From positions 1-64,000 of the forward strand of contig CAWKIA010000003.1 in the NCBI GenBank assembly GCA_963849635.1: 64,000 bases of DNA. Reading direction: 5' to 3'. Under the pieces are notes generated by a model. The model saw only the letters and a program-made list of their open reading frames with translations, did not search any database and was not told the origin of the DNA. This document shows positions 9,207 through 18,742 of the stretch, piece by piece; the first letter of the stretch is position 1, and each line of letters starts with the position of its first letter. The stretch is from CAVRUD01 sp963849635. Lineage in GTDB: Bacteria; Chloroflexota; Chloroflexia; Thermomicrobiales; UBA6265. Made by a program: the position numbers and the translations under genes.

Positions 9207-10691
9207 ATGTACGTGCTGGCGTTGGACCAGGGGACGACATCGAGCCGGGCGATCGTGTTCGACGACCAGGGCGAGGTGAGGAGCCTTCAGCAGCAACCCA
9301 CCACCCAGGCGTACCCGCATCCTGGTTGGGTCAATCAGGATGCGGCGGAGATCTGGCGAACAACCCTCGAGACGGGCCGGGCCGCATTGCGCTCGGCCGG
9401 AATCGGGGCTGAGGACGTCGCGGCGATCGGGATCACCAATCAGCGCGAAACAACCATCCTCTGGGAGCGCGCGACGGGGACGCCAGTTGCTCCCGCGATC
9501 GTCTGGCAGAGCCGGCAGACGTCCGGGTTGGTGGATGCTCTCGTCGCGCGGGGAATGGGACCGACGTACACCCAGATCACCGGTCTGGTCCCGGACGCCT
9601 ATTTCTCAGCGACGAAGATCGCCTGGCTGCTCGACCAGGACCCCAAGCTCAGGCGGCGGGCCGAAGCTGGCGAGGTGCTGTTCGGCACCGTCGATAGCTG
9701 GCTGCTCTGGAATCTTTCCGGGGGGACGGTCCACGCCACGGATGCAACGAACGCGGCCCGCACGATGCTGTACGACATCCGGGCCGGGGTATGGTCGGAA
9801 CCATTGCTTGCCGATCTGGGGATTCCCCGGGCGATGCTTCCGGAGGTGCGATCCAATGCCGAGGTCTACTGCGAGACCGCGCCCGAGATGTTCGGTGCAG
9901 CAATAAAGGTAGCGGGCATGGCCGGCGACCAGCATGCCGCCCTCTTTGGCCAAGCGTGCTTCCGGCCTGGCGAAGCCAAGAATACCTACGGGACGGGTAG
10001 TTTCCTCCTCATGCAGACCGGGCCGGATGCACGCCCCTCGACGAACGGCTTGCTGACGACCGTTGCCTGGGAGATCGATGGCGTCCGTGATTTCGCGTTG
10101 GAGGGAGCGATCTTTGTTACCGGCGCGGCGGTGCAGTGGCTGCGCGATGGCCTGGGGATCATCAGGTCGGCGGCGGAAGTCGAAGCGCTGGCGGCGAGCG
10201 TTCCAGACAGCGGCGGCGTCGTATTCGTTCCTGCCCTGACCGGGCTCGGGGCGCCACACTGGGATCAGGCAGCACGGGGCACCATCTCCGGCATCACCCG
10301 TGGAACGGGCGCGGGCCACATCGCCCGGGCAACGTTGGAGGCGATCGCCTTCCAGACGCGCGATGTTCTTGACGCCATGGAGCGGGACGCCGGGATCGAC
10401 CTGACTGAACTCCGCGTTGACGGAGGAGCCAGCTCAAACAACTTGCTCATGCAACTCCAGGCGGACGTGCTCGGATGTCCCGTCGTGCGTCCCAGGAACG
10501 TCGAGTCGACCGCGCTGGGAGCGGCGTACCTGGCCGGACTGGCGACAGGGGTTTGGCCCGACCGGGAGACGATCAGGTCGCGGTGGCGGGAGGACCGCCG
10601 GTTCGAGCCCCGCTGGTCGCAGGCTGAGCGCGACGAGCGCTACAGCATGTGGCTGCGTGGCGTCGAGCGAGCCAAGGGGTGGGCTTTGTAG
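9207..10691 (+). CDS. glpK: Glycerol kinase
   Basis: Phosphorylates glycerol to sn-glycerol 3-phosphate with ATP. ATG at 9207 (MYVLALDQGTTSSRAIVFD) is preceded by GGGAGG at 9194-9199 and gives 494 residues, the standard length. FGGY-kinase landmarks: phosphate-1 loop LDQGTTSS, NQRET substrate loop (ITNQRETTILW), WQSRQT, the adenosine region YGTGSFLLMQTG, and the C-terminal FGGY signature region (TELRVDGGASSNNLLMQLQA, ESTALGAAYLAG). Intact. The matching dehydrogenase gene is 27 kb away in the same window. No promoter motif seen upstream. Confidence 0.97.
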   Translation: MYVLALDQGTTSSRAIVFDDQGEVRSLQQQPTTQAYPHPGWVNQDAAEIWRTTLETGRAALRSAGIGAEDVAAIGITNQRETTILWERATGTPVAPAIVWQSRQTSGLVDALVARGMGPTYTQITGLVPDAYFSATKIAWLLDQDPKLRRRAEAGEVLFGTVDSWLLWNLSGGTVHATDATNAARTMLYDIRAGVWSEPLLADLGIPRAMLPEVRSNAEVYCETAPEMFGAAIKVAGMAGDQHAALFGQACFRPGEAKNTYGTGSFLLMQTGPDARPSTNGLLTTVAWEIDGVRDFALEGAIFVTGAAVQWLRDGLGIIRSAAEVEALAASVPDSGGVVFVPALTGLGAPHWDQAARGTISGITRGTGAGHIARATLEAIAFQTRDVLDAMERDAGIDLTELRVDGGASSNNLLMQLQADVLGCPVVRPRNVESTALGAAYLAGLATGVWPDRETIRSRWREDRRFEPRWSQAERDERYSMWLRGVERAKGWAL

Positions 10692-10781
10692 CGAGTCTGG
10701 TTCCAAGCTAGCGCTGAGGTGCCCATGAGGGCATCAAGAGGGACGCGAAAGCCTTGGTCGTTGTAGACATCGCCCGCCCCG

Positions 10782-10908
10782 ACGTCATCCTGAGCGGAGC
10801 GAAGGATCTTGGTCGTTTACGACCTTGGTCGCAAACCGCGAAGCTCCGAATGCTCGAACGAGCACGAAGGCGCTTGCGCGCCAAGATCCTTCGCAAGCTC
10901 AGGATGAC
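10782..10908. repeat. Widely separated inverted repeat (ATCCTGAGCGGAGCGAAGGA type)
   Basis: GTCATCCTGAGCGGAGCGAA.. at 10784 onwards is matched on the other strand by the copy ending at 10908 (AAGATCCTTCGCAAGCTCAG..). Arms are about 26 bases with a 72-base loop. This motif type recurs as an intergenic palindromic repeat in many GC-rich bacteria. It sits between glpK and the convergent GH127 gene. Confidence 0.7.
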
Positions 10909-10939
10909 GAAGAGGCGGATGCAGCAACTCTATCTTCGA

Positions 10940-12854
10940 TCACAACGTGGTGCGCAGCCAAACCTCCATCGGGCCGGGTTCCCGGTTCGCCCAGACGTGA
11001 TACGGAATGAGCGTTAGCGGTGCCGCGGTTGGCTCGGGCGCAGGGGGCGTGTCGGCGAGCGGACGGTAGAGCGAAGTGGACCACGATGCCGCGGGAACTG
11101 CGACGGAGGCCGTCGTTTGGAGGATGGTGACGCCGCCGAGTAGGTCCTGGTCATGGCGGGCCGTGATGGCCGCCAGTGGATCCACATGAGACATCTCGAG
11201 GGTCGATGTTCGGGTTGTCCGCGGTTTCGGCGCAGTAGAGGATCGGGCCGCGGAAGATTGCCGTGCGGCCGGTCAGCTCAAAGACGTGAGGGTGGGCGGC
11301 CACGAATCGGATTGGCATGGGAAGGGTCAGGGTGACCGTGTCGCCGGGTGACCACGAGCGGTCGATCCGGGCATAGGAGCCTGGAGTCAGTGCCGAGCCG
11401 GGATCATCTCCGTTGACCGTGATGCTTGCACCGGTGTCGCACCAGTCTGGAATGCGAAGGAAGAGGGCAAACTCGCCCGTGGCGTCGACCTCGATGGTGA
11501 TCCGTTCGTCCCAGGGGTAGTTGGTGCGCTGGATGATGGTCGCCTCGGCGCCATTTTCGAGTTTCAGGTTCATCGTGGAGTCGGCGTAGAGGTGGAGCCA
11601 GACACCCTCTGCCGAGGTCGTCGCGACATATCCGCCGATGCTGGCCAGGGTGCGGGCGATGTTCGGCGGGCAGCAGGCGACGCGGAACCACGGCTCGCGG
11701 CGGTGGGTGCCGTCGTCGGCGAGAGGGTTCTGGTAGAAGTACTCGTCTCCGGAGAGGGAGAGGCCGGGCAGGATCGCGTTGTAGAGCGTCGTCTCGATCA
11801 GGTCGGCGTATTTGGCGTCGCCGGTGAGGGCCAGCATCCGCCAGTTCCACATCACGCTGCCGATCGCCGCGCAGGTCTCGGTGTAGGCGCGAGAGTTGGG
11901 CAGCTCGAAATCGCGGCCGAATGCCTCGCCCGCCCAGCGGGAACCGATGCCGCCGGAGACGTACATCCGGCGCTGGGTCATGTTGTCCCACAGCCGGTGC
12001 AGGGCAGTCAGGATCGTCTCGTCACCGGTCTCGGTGTAGATATCGGTCGCGCCGGTGGTGAGATAGACGGCGCGGACCGCGTGGCCGACGATCGTTTCCA
12101 TGTCCCGGAATGGCACGTGGTCCTGGTGGTACTCGTCGCCTCCGACAAGTCCATAGCCGCGAGCGTCGAGGAAATAGGCGGCGAGGTCGATGTAGCGCCG
12201 GTCGCCCGTGGCCCGGCCAAGCTCAACCAGGGCGAGTTCGATCTCTTCGTGGCCGTCGGTGCCGGGCTGTCTGCCGCTCTCGGCGGGGCCAAACGTCTCG
12301 ACCAGCAGATCGGCGAACCGGGTAGCAATGGTGAGGAGCGAGGTCTTGCCAGTGGCCCGGAAGTGGGCAACGGCGGCCTGGATCAGGTGTCCGGCGCAGT
12401 ACAGCTCGTGGGTGCGGGTCAGTTCAGTCCAGCGCTTGGCAAACTGTTCGGGTCCGCCCAGCGTGTAGAAGGTGTCGAGGTAGCCGTCCGGGAGTTGAGC
12501 GGCGGCCACGGTGGCGATGACCTCGTCGACGGTGGCGTCGAGGTCGGGATCGGCGTCGGTGGCCAGCGCCCATGAGGCTGCCTCCAGCCACTTGTAGACG
12601 TCGGTGTCATTGAAATACATGCCGACCGATGGGGCGAGGTCACCCGCGGTCGAGCGGCGGAAGTTGTCCAGCCTGTCCGTCGTCTCGAGGAGTTGGTGCT
12701 GGGCGGGGATCGTCACCGAGGCATTGCGGCGGCGGCGCGGTTCCCAGATCGGATCAGAGAGCCGCACGGCGTCGATTGGGAGGGGGTGGAGGAGGGCGCG
12801 CGGGCTGGACGTCGTATCGACGACAACGGGCTGGGTCTTGATTTCGGTGGCCAC
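10940..12854 (-). pseudogene. GH127 beta-L-arabinofuranosidase, frameshifted near the C-terminus
   Basis: Releases arabinofuranose from arabino-oligosaccharides. GTG 12854 with GGAGG just upstream opens the conserved N-terminus (LPIDAVRLSDPIWEPRR). Metal and catalytic residues of the HypBA1 family are present: the E-x-C pair in YTETCAAIGSV and the double cysteine in VACCPPNIARTLAS. Other family motifs are GHLIQAAVAHFRATGK and QRRMYVSGGIGSRW. One shift near 11190 is needed to continue from ADNPNIDPRD into LAAITARHDQDLLGG and VTILQTTA, with the stop at 10940. Restored length about 637 residues. It is the last gene of the import cluster transcribed from 16.4 kb, so the enzyme probably acts on imported arabinosides; no signal peptide. 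Confidence 0.88.
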
Positions 12855-12856
12855 AG

Positions 12857-12945
12857 TTCCTCCAAGTTGCAAGGGGCAAGTTCCAAGTAGCAAGTTGAGA
12901 GGCGCAAGTAGCTTGCAACTTGCTGCTTGGAACTTGGAACTCGCC
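12857..12945. repeat. Iterated CAAGTT-type repeats with inverted partner
   Basis: Short units of about seven bases (CCAAGTT, GCAAGTT, GCAAGTA) are iterated on one side (12863-12910) and their complements (GCAACTT, GGAACTT) on the other (12913-12942), so the RNA could fold into a long imperfect hairpin. It fills the gap between the permease and GH127 genes and may act as a processing or attenuation element that lowers enzyme relative to transporter expression. Confidence 0.65.
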
Positions 12946-12946
12946 G

Positions 12947-13858
12947 TCAGCCTTTGATGCCGGTCAGGACGATGCCGCGCACGAAGTAGCGCTGGGCGGC
13001 GAAGAAGAGCAGGATCGTCGGGAGGGTCATCACGGTTGAGGCGGCCATGAGATAGGCCCATTGCGTCGAGAAGAGTCCTTTGAATGAGGAGAGACCCAGG
13101 GCAACGGTGAACTTCTCCGGCGACTGAAGGTAGATGAGCGGACCGAGGAAGTCGTTCCAGTGCTCCAGGAAGGTGAAGATGGCGACGACCACCAGGGCGG
13201 GACGGGCCAGGGGCAGGATGATCTGCCAGTAGATCCGGAGCTCGCTGGCGCCGTCGATCTTGGCCGCGTCGGAGAGCTCACGCGGGATGGTGCGGAAGAA
13301 CTGGCGCAAGAGAAAGACATAGAAGGCTGTGCCGCCGAACCAGTTGGGGACGATGAGCGGTAGCCAGGAGTCGAGCCACCCCAGCTCACGGAAGTCGATG
13401 TAGCGCGGAATCAAGATCACCGCGTAGGGGAGCATCAGCGTGGTGAGCAGCATCATGAAGAGGAAATCGCGCCCGGAAAAGCGGAGCCGGGCGAAGCCAT
13501 ACGCCGCCAGCGATGGCGGTGAGCAGGGTCCCGACCACGTTGAATCCGGAGATGATCAGGGTGTTGCGGACATACTTCCCGAACGGGAAGGCCGTGAGGG
13601 CCTCGCGGTAGTTGCTCCACACAGATCGGATCCGGGAATCCACTCGGGCGGGTAGGTGAAGACCTGCGCCTGCGACTTGAGCGACGTGCTCACCAGCCAG
13701 GCGAATGGCAGCGTCGTGATGATCGTCCCCAGGATGAGCAGGGCGAAGACGAACAGCTTGCCGGCGCGCGCTTGAAGATGGCGACGGCGGGCGGCGGCGC
13801 GGTCCGCTGCCTCTTGCTGAACCGAGACGGAATAGGCGGGTCGGGGGATGGTCGACAT
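12947..13858 (-). pseudogene. Sugar ABC transporter permease (MalG/CUT1 type), frameshifted
   Basis: Second membrane subunit of the arabinoside importer. N-terminal frame from ATG 13858 reads through helix 1 (FVFALLILGTIITTLPFAWL, VSTSLKSQAQVFTYPPEW); a shift near 13640 enters RSVWSNYREALTAF and NTLIISGFNVVGTLL; another near 13500 enters the main body MMLLTTLMLPYAVILIP. The EAA coupling motif is ELSDAAKIDGASELRIYWQI. Ends with AAQRYFVRGIVLTGIKG, a classic CUT1 permease C-terminus. Restored length about 303 residues. Confidence 0.85.
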
Positions 13859-13863
13859 GGAAA

Positions 13864-13952
13864 GCTCCGTTAGGCGTTAGGCGTTAGGCGTTCGGGACTG
13901 AGTTGGGCGACAGGCGGGGCGTCTCTAACGCTGAACGCCTAATGCCGAATTG
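13864..13952. repeat. Iterated GTTAGGC heptamers with inverted partner
   Basis: From 13868 the unit GTTAGGC occurs three times in tandem, followed by GTTCGGG; about 40 bases later the complement appears as CTAACGC, GAACGCCTAA. The arrangement (tandem heptamers plus inverted copies in a gap between two operon genes) is the same as at 12857-12945 although the unit sequence differs. Confidence 0.7.
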
Positions 13953-14906
13953 CTAGGTCGCTTCGTCCTCGTAATAGACCATGCGGCCGAAGGAGCGGAA
14001 GAGCAGGAGCGAGAAGAGGAGCACGATGCCAAAGAGCACCCAGGCGAGGGCGGCGGCGTAGCCCATCGCGAAGTCGCGGAAGGCTTTGCGGTAGAGGTAG
14101 AGCGCGAAGAAGAGGGTCGCTGTTCTGGGGACCGCCGTCGGTGATGATGAAGGCCTGCGTGAATGTCTGGAGGGCGTTGATGAACCCCAGGACCAGATTG
14201 AAGAAGATCACCGGCGACATCATCGGCACGGTGACGTCGCGCAAGCTTCCGCCACGGGCCGGCGCCATCGATGGCGGCGGCCTCGTAGAGGTGTTGAGGG
14301 ATGCCCTGGAGGCCGGCGAGGTAGATGACCATGGTGCCGCCGAAGGTCCAGAGCGACATCACGATGAATGCTGAACAGGGCATAGTCGGGGTCCTGGAGC
14401 CAGAGGATCTTCGTAAATCCAAAGCGGCGAATAACGCTATTGAGCAAGCCGAACTCTGAGTTGAAGACCCAAGACCAGAGGACTGAGGAGGCGACGATCG
14501 GTACGATCGTCGGCAGGTAGTAGGCGGTGCGGAAAAAGGAAATGCCGCGTGCGCTGGCGTTCAGCAGCAGGGAGATCGCAAAGCTCAGTAACTGAAAGAC
14601 CGGCACGAAGATGAACACGAAGGCGAAGGTGACCCGCAGCGATTTCCAGAAGAGCGGATCATCCAGCATCCTCCGGTAGTTGCCGAGGCCGGTCCACTCG
14701 GGATCCCGCAGCAAGTCCCACTCGTGGAAGCTGATCCAAGCCGAGAAGACCATCGGGCCCGCTGTCCAGAGGAAGAAGCCGAGGACCGCGGGCAGGACGA
14801 AGAGATAGCCGGAGATGGCTTCACGCCGGCGCAGCGATATGCGGCTGCGCCGCGGGGTCGCCGTTTCGGTCGCCAGGCTGCGTGTGCCTGCTTGAACGGT
14901 GGCCAC
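13953..14906 (-). pseudogene. Sugar ABC transporter permease (MalF/UgpA type), frameshifted
   Basis: First membrane subunit of the arabinoside importer. GTG 14906 opens a long cytoplasmic N-terminus and helix SGYLFVLPAVLGFFLWTAG; conserved periplasmic and helix motifs WTGLGNYRRMLDDPLFWKSL, FRTAYYLPTIVPIVASSVLW follow. Frame changes are needed near 14385 (to FIVMSLWTFGGTMVIYLAGL and the EAA motif EAAAIDGAG), near 14265 (to DVTVPMMSPVIFFNLVLGF) and near 14130 (to ALYLYRKAFRDFAMGYAAAL). Stop at 13953-13955 after FGRMVYYEDEAT. Restored length about 317 residues. Confidence 0.83.
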
Positions 14907-14930
14907 GGACGATGCTCCCTGGGGTGAACA

Positions 14931-14974
14931 GCCCTCACCCCCATCCCCCCTCTCCCAATGTTGGGAGAGGGGGG
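14931..14974. repeat. C-rich/G-rich intergenic hairpin
   Basis: CCCCCTCTCCCAA (14946-14958) pairs with TTGGGAGAGGGGG (14962-14974) around a 3-base loop, preceded by CCCTCACCCCC. It lies between the binding-protein and permease genes, the usual site for a stabilising or attenuating hairpin in sugar ABC operons. No T-tract follows, so it is not a complete intrinsic terminator. Confidence 0.65.
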
Positions 14975-14982
14975 AGCCAGTG

Positions 14983-16408
14983 CTAGGCGTTGGCGGCGAG
15001 GTCTTCCAGGCCCTTGGAGAGGACGGCGTTGATCTGCTCGATCACGTCCGCTGACATCGCCTCCTCCACGGTGGCGTCACCAATCCAGACCGGATCCAGG
15101 GCGGAGACGACGAGCCGATCGGCTTCGGCGTAGCCCGGCGGGTAGGGGAGAGCGCGGGCGTAGTTGAGCAGATAGTCGCTCGCGATGGCGCTGTAACCCT
15201 CGGGGTGGACGCCTTCGGTGATCCAGGTGGCCAGACCTTCTTCGGAGATGAGGGAGGTGTGGCTCGGCAGCCAGAGGCCCACCGCGCAGAGGCCGCGCTG
15301 GTAGTCGTCGGAGGAGAGGTAGGCGAGAAGCTGCCAGGCCTCTTCCGGGTGCTCGGTATTCTTCTCGATCACATGGCAGTGGGCGAGGGAGACCGTCACC
15401 GGGTCGACGAGCTTGGGCAGCACGCCACAGCCGAAGTTGAAGCCGATCTTGGCGATGTCCTGGAGCGCCCAGGAGCCGTCGCAGATGATGGCGACCTTAC
15501 CAGCCGCGAGAGCCTGCCACGGGTCCATGCCGCTCGAGCCGCCCTGGCCGCTCTGGGTGAAGAGGGAGGCCGGCGGGGCGACGTTGTGGACGTGGGTGAG
15601 ATCGGCGAGGGCCTGGATGGCCGAGACGGCGGCCGGGTCGGCAAGCATGCTCAGTCCGTCGGGGCCATAGACCTCGCCGCCGTTGGAGTAAATGAGGGCG
15701 CCGCGGCCGATGGAGTGGGTCGGCCAGGAGATGCCCCACGTTTCGACGTTGTCCTTGTCGAACCCCTCGTCGCCGGGGTGGCGGCCGTCGGAGTCGACGG
15801 TGAGGGCGCGGCCGGCCTCGATGAACTGGTCCCAGGTCCAGGCCTCGGCGCCGCTGTAGGAGGGAGGGGTGACGCCGGCGGCGGTGAGAAGGTCGACGTT
15901 GTAGTAGAGGTGGGGGGCGACCCAGCAGGAGCCGATGCCGTACCACTTGCCGTTGACCGTTGCCCGGTCGGTCTCCTGAGGCTCCATGAAGTAGTCGGGG
16001 GCGCCGAGGACGGGATCAGCCTGGATGTAGCTGGTCACGTCGAGGAGGACGCCGCGGGCGGCGATAGTCACGCATGTTGGTCGCCCAGAAGACGTCCGGG
16101 GGAGTGCCGCCGCCAGGCTGGTGCTGAGTTTGACGTCGTAGTCCTCGGGGACGTGGATCCACTCGACCTTGACGTTGGGGTTGTTGCTTTCGAAGGTCCT
16201 GAAGCCCGGTCTCGACGTTCTCTTTCTCGAGGGGGCTGCCCCAGCCCATCATGCTGATCTCGGTGGCGTCCTGGGCGCTGGCGGAGCGGATCGACCTGCC
16301 CGCCATCGGAGGAGGCGAGTGCCAGGCCGGTGGCTCGCGCCCGCGGTGCCGAGGAATGTCACGCCGGGAAAGACCGTGCCGCGGTGCCGATGGTCTTCCG
16401 AGTCCCAT
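14983..16408 (-). pseudogene. Sugar ABC transporter substrate-binding protein (CUT1), frameshifted
   Basis: Extracytoplasmic binding protein of the arabinoside importer and first gene of the cluster. ATG 16408 has AAGGAG upstream. Reading across frames gives a Tat signal (SRRDFLGTAGAS) and then SAQDATEISMMGWGSPLEKE, NNPNVKVEWIHVPEDYDVKL, and from 16071 onward one intact frame: KWYGIGSCWVAPHLYYNVDL, WDQFIEAGRALT, DPWQALAAGKVAIICDGSWA, HPEEAWQLLAYLSSDDYQ. At least four single-base shifts are needed between 16400 and 16070. Restored length about 470 residues, normal for the family. Confidence 0.85.
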
Positions 16409-16541
16409 AGTTATCTCCTTGTCCGCCGCCAGCACTGGCGGCAACACCAGTAGGGGAGAGGGGATCACGCGAGGGCGCATTGGGAGGGAACGGGTGGGGC
16501 GAGCCACCTCCTTTCGGAGCGCAAGAGGAGAGAAGACACGT

Positions 16542-16566
16542 CTAATCGATTCGTCTAAACGTTTAG
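16542..16566. promoter_or_regulatory. Tandem LacI-type operators in the divergent promoter region
   Basis: CTAAACGTTTAG (16555-16566) is a perfect 12-bp palindrome with the central CG typical of LacI/GalR-family operators, and CTAATCGATTCG (16542-16553) is a second, weaker palindromic copy one base away. They sit between the minus-strand binding-protein gene (start 16408) and the plus-strand LacI gene (start 16698), so the regulator probably represses both directions. Binding is inferred. Confidence 0.65.
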
Positions 16567-16697
16567 TAGTACTCTACGGAGGGCATATTGCGATGTCAAG
16601 GAGACAACGACGGCCAGGATTGCCGGCCGGCCGCGTCTGCTATGGCGCTGACAATTGGGCCGTTTGTCGTCTCGTGAGTTGTTTCGGGTGGTCCTAC

Positions 16698-17731
16698 ATG
16701 GCGCAGAGTAGGCGTGTAACCCAGCGTGACGTGGCGCGGCGAGCCGGAGTCTCGACCGCGGTCGTGTCATACGTGATCAACGAAGGTCCACGGCCGACCT
16801 CGCTCGAGGTGCGAGCACGGGTGCGGGCCGCGATCGACGAGCTCGATTACCATCCGAACGGTTTCGCCCGTGGGCTTCGAGCCCGCAGGACGCACACGAT
16901 CGCGTTCATTACCAACGATTGGAATCCGCAGGAGAGTTTTGGATCCCACTACCTGGCCTCGATTCTGGCCGGTCTCACCGAGGAGCTAAAGCGGCGCGGC
17001 AATTACCTCCTGATCTACCCGATGTTGATCGGTGAGGAGACCCGGGCACTTGAGTCGCTTCTACGCAGCGGGCGGCTCGATGGGGTCGTGCTCCGCCTGG
17101 TCCAGGATCCGCCAGCGACCGATGACCTGGCGGAGTTGATCCGCGGCGCCGGACTGCCTTGTGTCTGCATCGAACGACCGGCGTCGCCGCGCTTCGGCTT
17201 TCCGGCTGTCACCTACGACGACGCGGCTGGCGCATATGTGGCGACGAAGCACTTGCTCGACGCGGGGCACCGCCGGATCGCTCACCTCGTCGGCGACGAG
17301 CGCTATGCGACGGCTGCGGCCCGCTTAGCGGGGTACAGGACGCGGCCTAGAAGAGGCGGGGATTGCGATCGATGATGACCTGATGGGCGGCGGGGAGTGG
17401 AGTACGAAGCTGGCGGCAGCCGAGACTAGACGACTCCTTTCGATGCCCGATCCTCCGACCGCCGTCTTTGCCGCGAGCGACGATATGGCGCTGGGCGTGC
17501 TCGATGCCGCACGTGACCTGGGGATAGCTGTTCCGGATGACCTCGCCATAGTCGGGTTCGACGATATCGCCCTTGCCCGGGACATGTCGTTGCCGATCTC
17601 AACGGTCCGCATCCCCCTGGAAGAGATCGGTCGCCGCGCCGCGACCCTCATTCTTGCCAATGGCGAACTGGAGACCGGCACTGCTGCCAGAGGTTCTGTC
17701 GGTCGAATTGATCAGGCGGAGTAGCTCATAG
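16698..17731 (+). pseudogene. LacI family transcriptional regulator, frameshifted
   Basis: Sugar-responsive repressor of the adjacent import cluster. ATG 16698 begins MAQSRRVTQRDVARRAGVS; the HTH plus hinge follow (TAVVSYVINEGPRPTS, VRAAIDELDYHPNGFARGLR), then the periplasmic-binding-like core (TIAFITNDWNPQESFG, RLDGVVLRLVQDP, ATKHLLDAGHRRIAHLVGDE). A shift near 17335 restores GLEEAGIAIDDDLMGG and TAVFAASDDMALGVLDAARD, FDDIALARDMSLPISTVRIP. A second near 17680 restores LPEVLSVELIRRSSS with stop at 17729-17731. Restored length about 344 residues. Confidence 0.85.
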
Positions 17732-17760
17732 AACTCGCTGAGTTCTGCACAGTCTTCGGG

Positions 17761-17773
17761 ACAATGATATTGT
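17761..17773. promoter_or_regulatory. Inverted repeat ahead of the nucleotidyltransferase/XRE module
   Basis: ACAATGATATTGT is a perfect inverted repeat (ACAAT-GAT-ATTGT), and the outer bases GACA (17760) and TGTC (17776-17779) extend the symmetry. It ends seven bases before the ATG at 17780 and contains a possible -10 TATTGT, so a protein bound here would block expression. Candidate operator for the XRE protein encoded by the second gene. No clear Shine-Dalgarno precedes the ATG. Confidence 0.5.
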
Positions 17774-17779
17774 TGTGTC

Positions 17780-18217
17780 ATGATTCCGCCTTTCGACAAT
17801 CATGGGTTGCTGCCGACTGGCATCCACGAGACGACTTGGAGTGAGGTCGTTTCACGCTTTGGAGGGTCGGATCGTCGGCTCGCATTGTTGGCTGGCCTGA
17901 ATCGGGCATTGACCGCTCTTCGAGGTGCCGGGTGCAAGCGGGTGTATATCGACGGCAGCTTTGTAACGGCAAAGGTCGAGCCAGAGGACTTCGATGCCTG
18001 CTGGGATCCTGACGGTGTCGACTACCGTCGTATCGATCCGGTGCTCTACGACTTCGAGGCTGGGCGGCGAGCGCAAAAGCGAAAATATCTGGGGGAGCTG
18101 TTTCCGACTCCGTTTCAGGCGGGACCCAAGGGGCTCACAATACTGGAGTTCTTCCAACTTGACCCTATTTCTAGTCGAAGCAAAGGGATCGTGGTAATAA
18201 GTCTGGAGGAGCTATGA
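17780..18217 (+). CDS. Nucleotidyltransferase-like protein (DUF6932 type), putative toxin
   Basis: 145 residues. The core VYIDGSFVTAKVEPEDFDAC carries G-S-[FY]-x(9,10)-D-x-D, the arrangement of minimal nucleotidyltransferases (Gly-Ser plus two metal-binding acidic residues). The rest (IDPVLYDFEAGRRAQKRKYL, GLTILEFFQLDP) matches my recollection of the DUF6932 family, usually encoded beside an XRE regulator. The stop overlaps the start of the next gene by four bases (ATGA), so the two are translationally coupled. By analogy with MNT and AbiEii systems it may modify a target by nucleotide transfer; that is inference. Family assignment is from memory and less sure than the motif. Confidence 0.65.
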   Translation: MIPPFDNHGLLPTGIHETTWSEVVSRFGGSDRRLALLAGLNRALTALRGAGCKRVYIDGSFVTAKVEPEDFDACWDPDGVDYRRIDPVLYDFEAGRRAQKRKYLGELFPTPFQAGPKGLTILEFFQLDPISSRSKGIVVISLEEL

Positions 18218-18678
18218 AAATCAAGTCTGAGCGGCAGTACGCGGTTACTAAGGAATGGATCGGAAGATTCGAAGAGTCGATCACTGGATTGGCTGAATCG
18301 CCCGGGCCAGGCGACAACCTCGATCCATTCATGCGAGACGTGCTCGTTCGATCGCAGGAGAGCCAGCTCGAGACGCTCAAAGAGGACGCTGCGGAGTATG
18401 AGGCCTTGAAGGCGGGTCGACTGCGGCGTCAACGAGTGGAGGCATTCGGTGAACTGCCGGAAGCGCTGATCTCGGGGCGGATCGCAGCGGGTCTCACACA
18501 GCGTCAGCTCGGTGAGCGGTTGGGGCTGAAGGAACAACAGATTCAGCGATACGAAGCAACGAGCTACCGGTCGGCCAGCTTGGGCAGGGTGGAGGAAGTC
18601 GCACGGGCTCTGGGACTGACATTCCGTGGAGACGTGCGTTTTCAAAAGAGGAAACGGGCTGGCACGGCGGGGTCATAG
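18214..18678 (+). CDS. XRE-type HTH protein, putative antitoxin/regulator
   Basis: 154 residues. The first 75 residues are helical and charged (ERQYAVTKEWIGRFEESITG, ESQLETLKEDAAEYEALKAG); the C-terminal half is a Cro/C1 HTH: LPEALISGRIAAGLTQRQLG, ERLGLKEQQIQRYEATSYRS, LGRVEEVARALGL. HTH at the C-terminus with an N-terminal helical arm is the typical shape of an antitoxin that wraps its partner. GGAGG (18206-18210) lies just before ATG 18214. Probably binds the inverted repeat at 17761. Confidence 0.75.
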   Translation: MKIKSERQYAVTKEWIGRFEESITGLAESPGPGDNLDPFMRDVLVRSQESQLETLKEDAAEYEALKAGRLRRQRVEAFGELPEALISGRIAAGLTQRQLGERLGLKEQQIQRYEATSYRSASLGRVEEVARALGLTFRGDVRFQKRKRAGTAGS

Positions 18679-18742
18679 TGGACTCCCAGCGATCGGCGCT
18701 TCCCGTCTCGAAGTTAACTGCCGACAGTTGTGTGGGGGCCGC

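Noticed and set aside
15205..16257. 350-residue plus-strand frame
   Set aside because: Antisense to the sugar-binding protein gene, which has clear family motifs.
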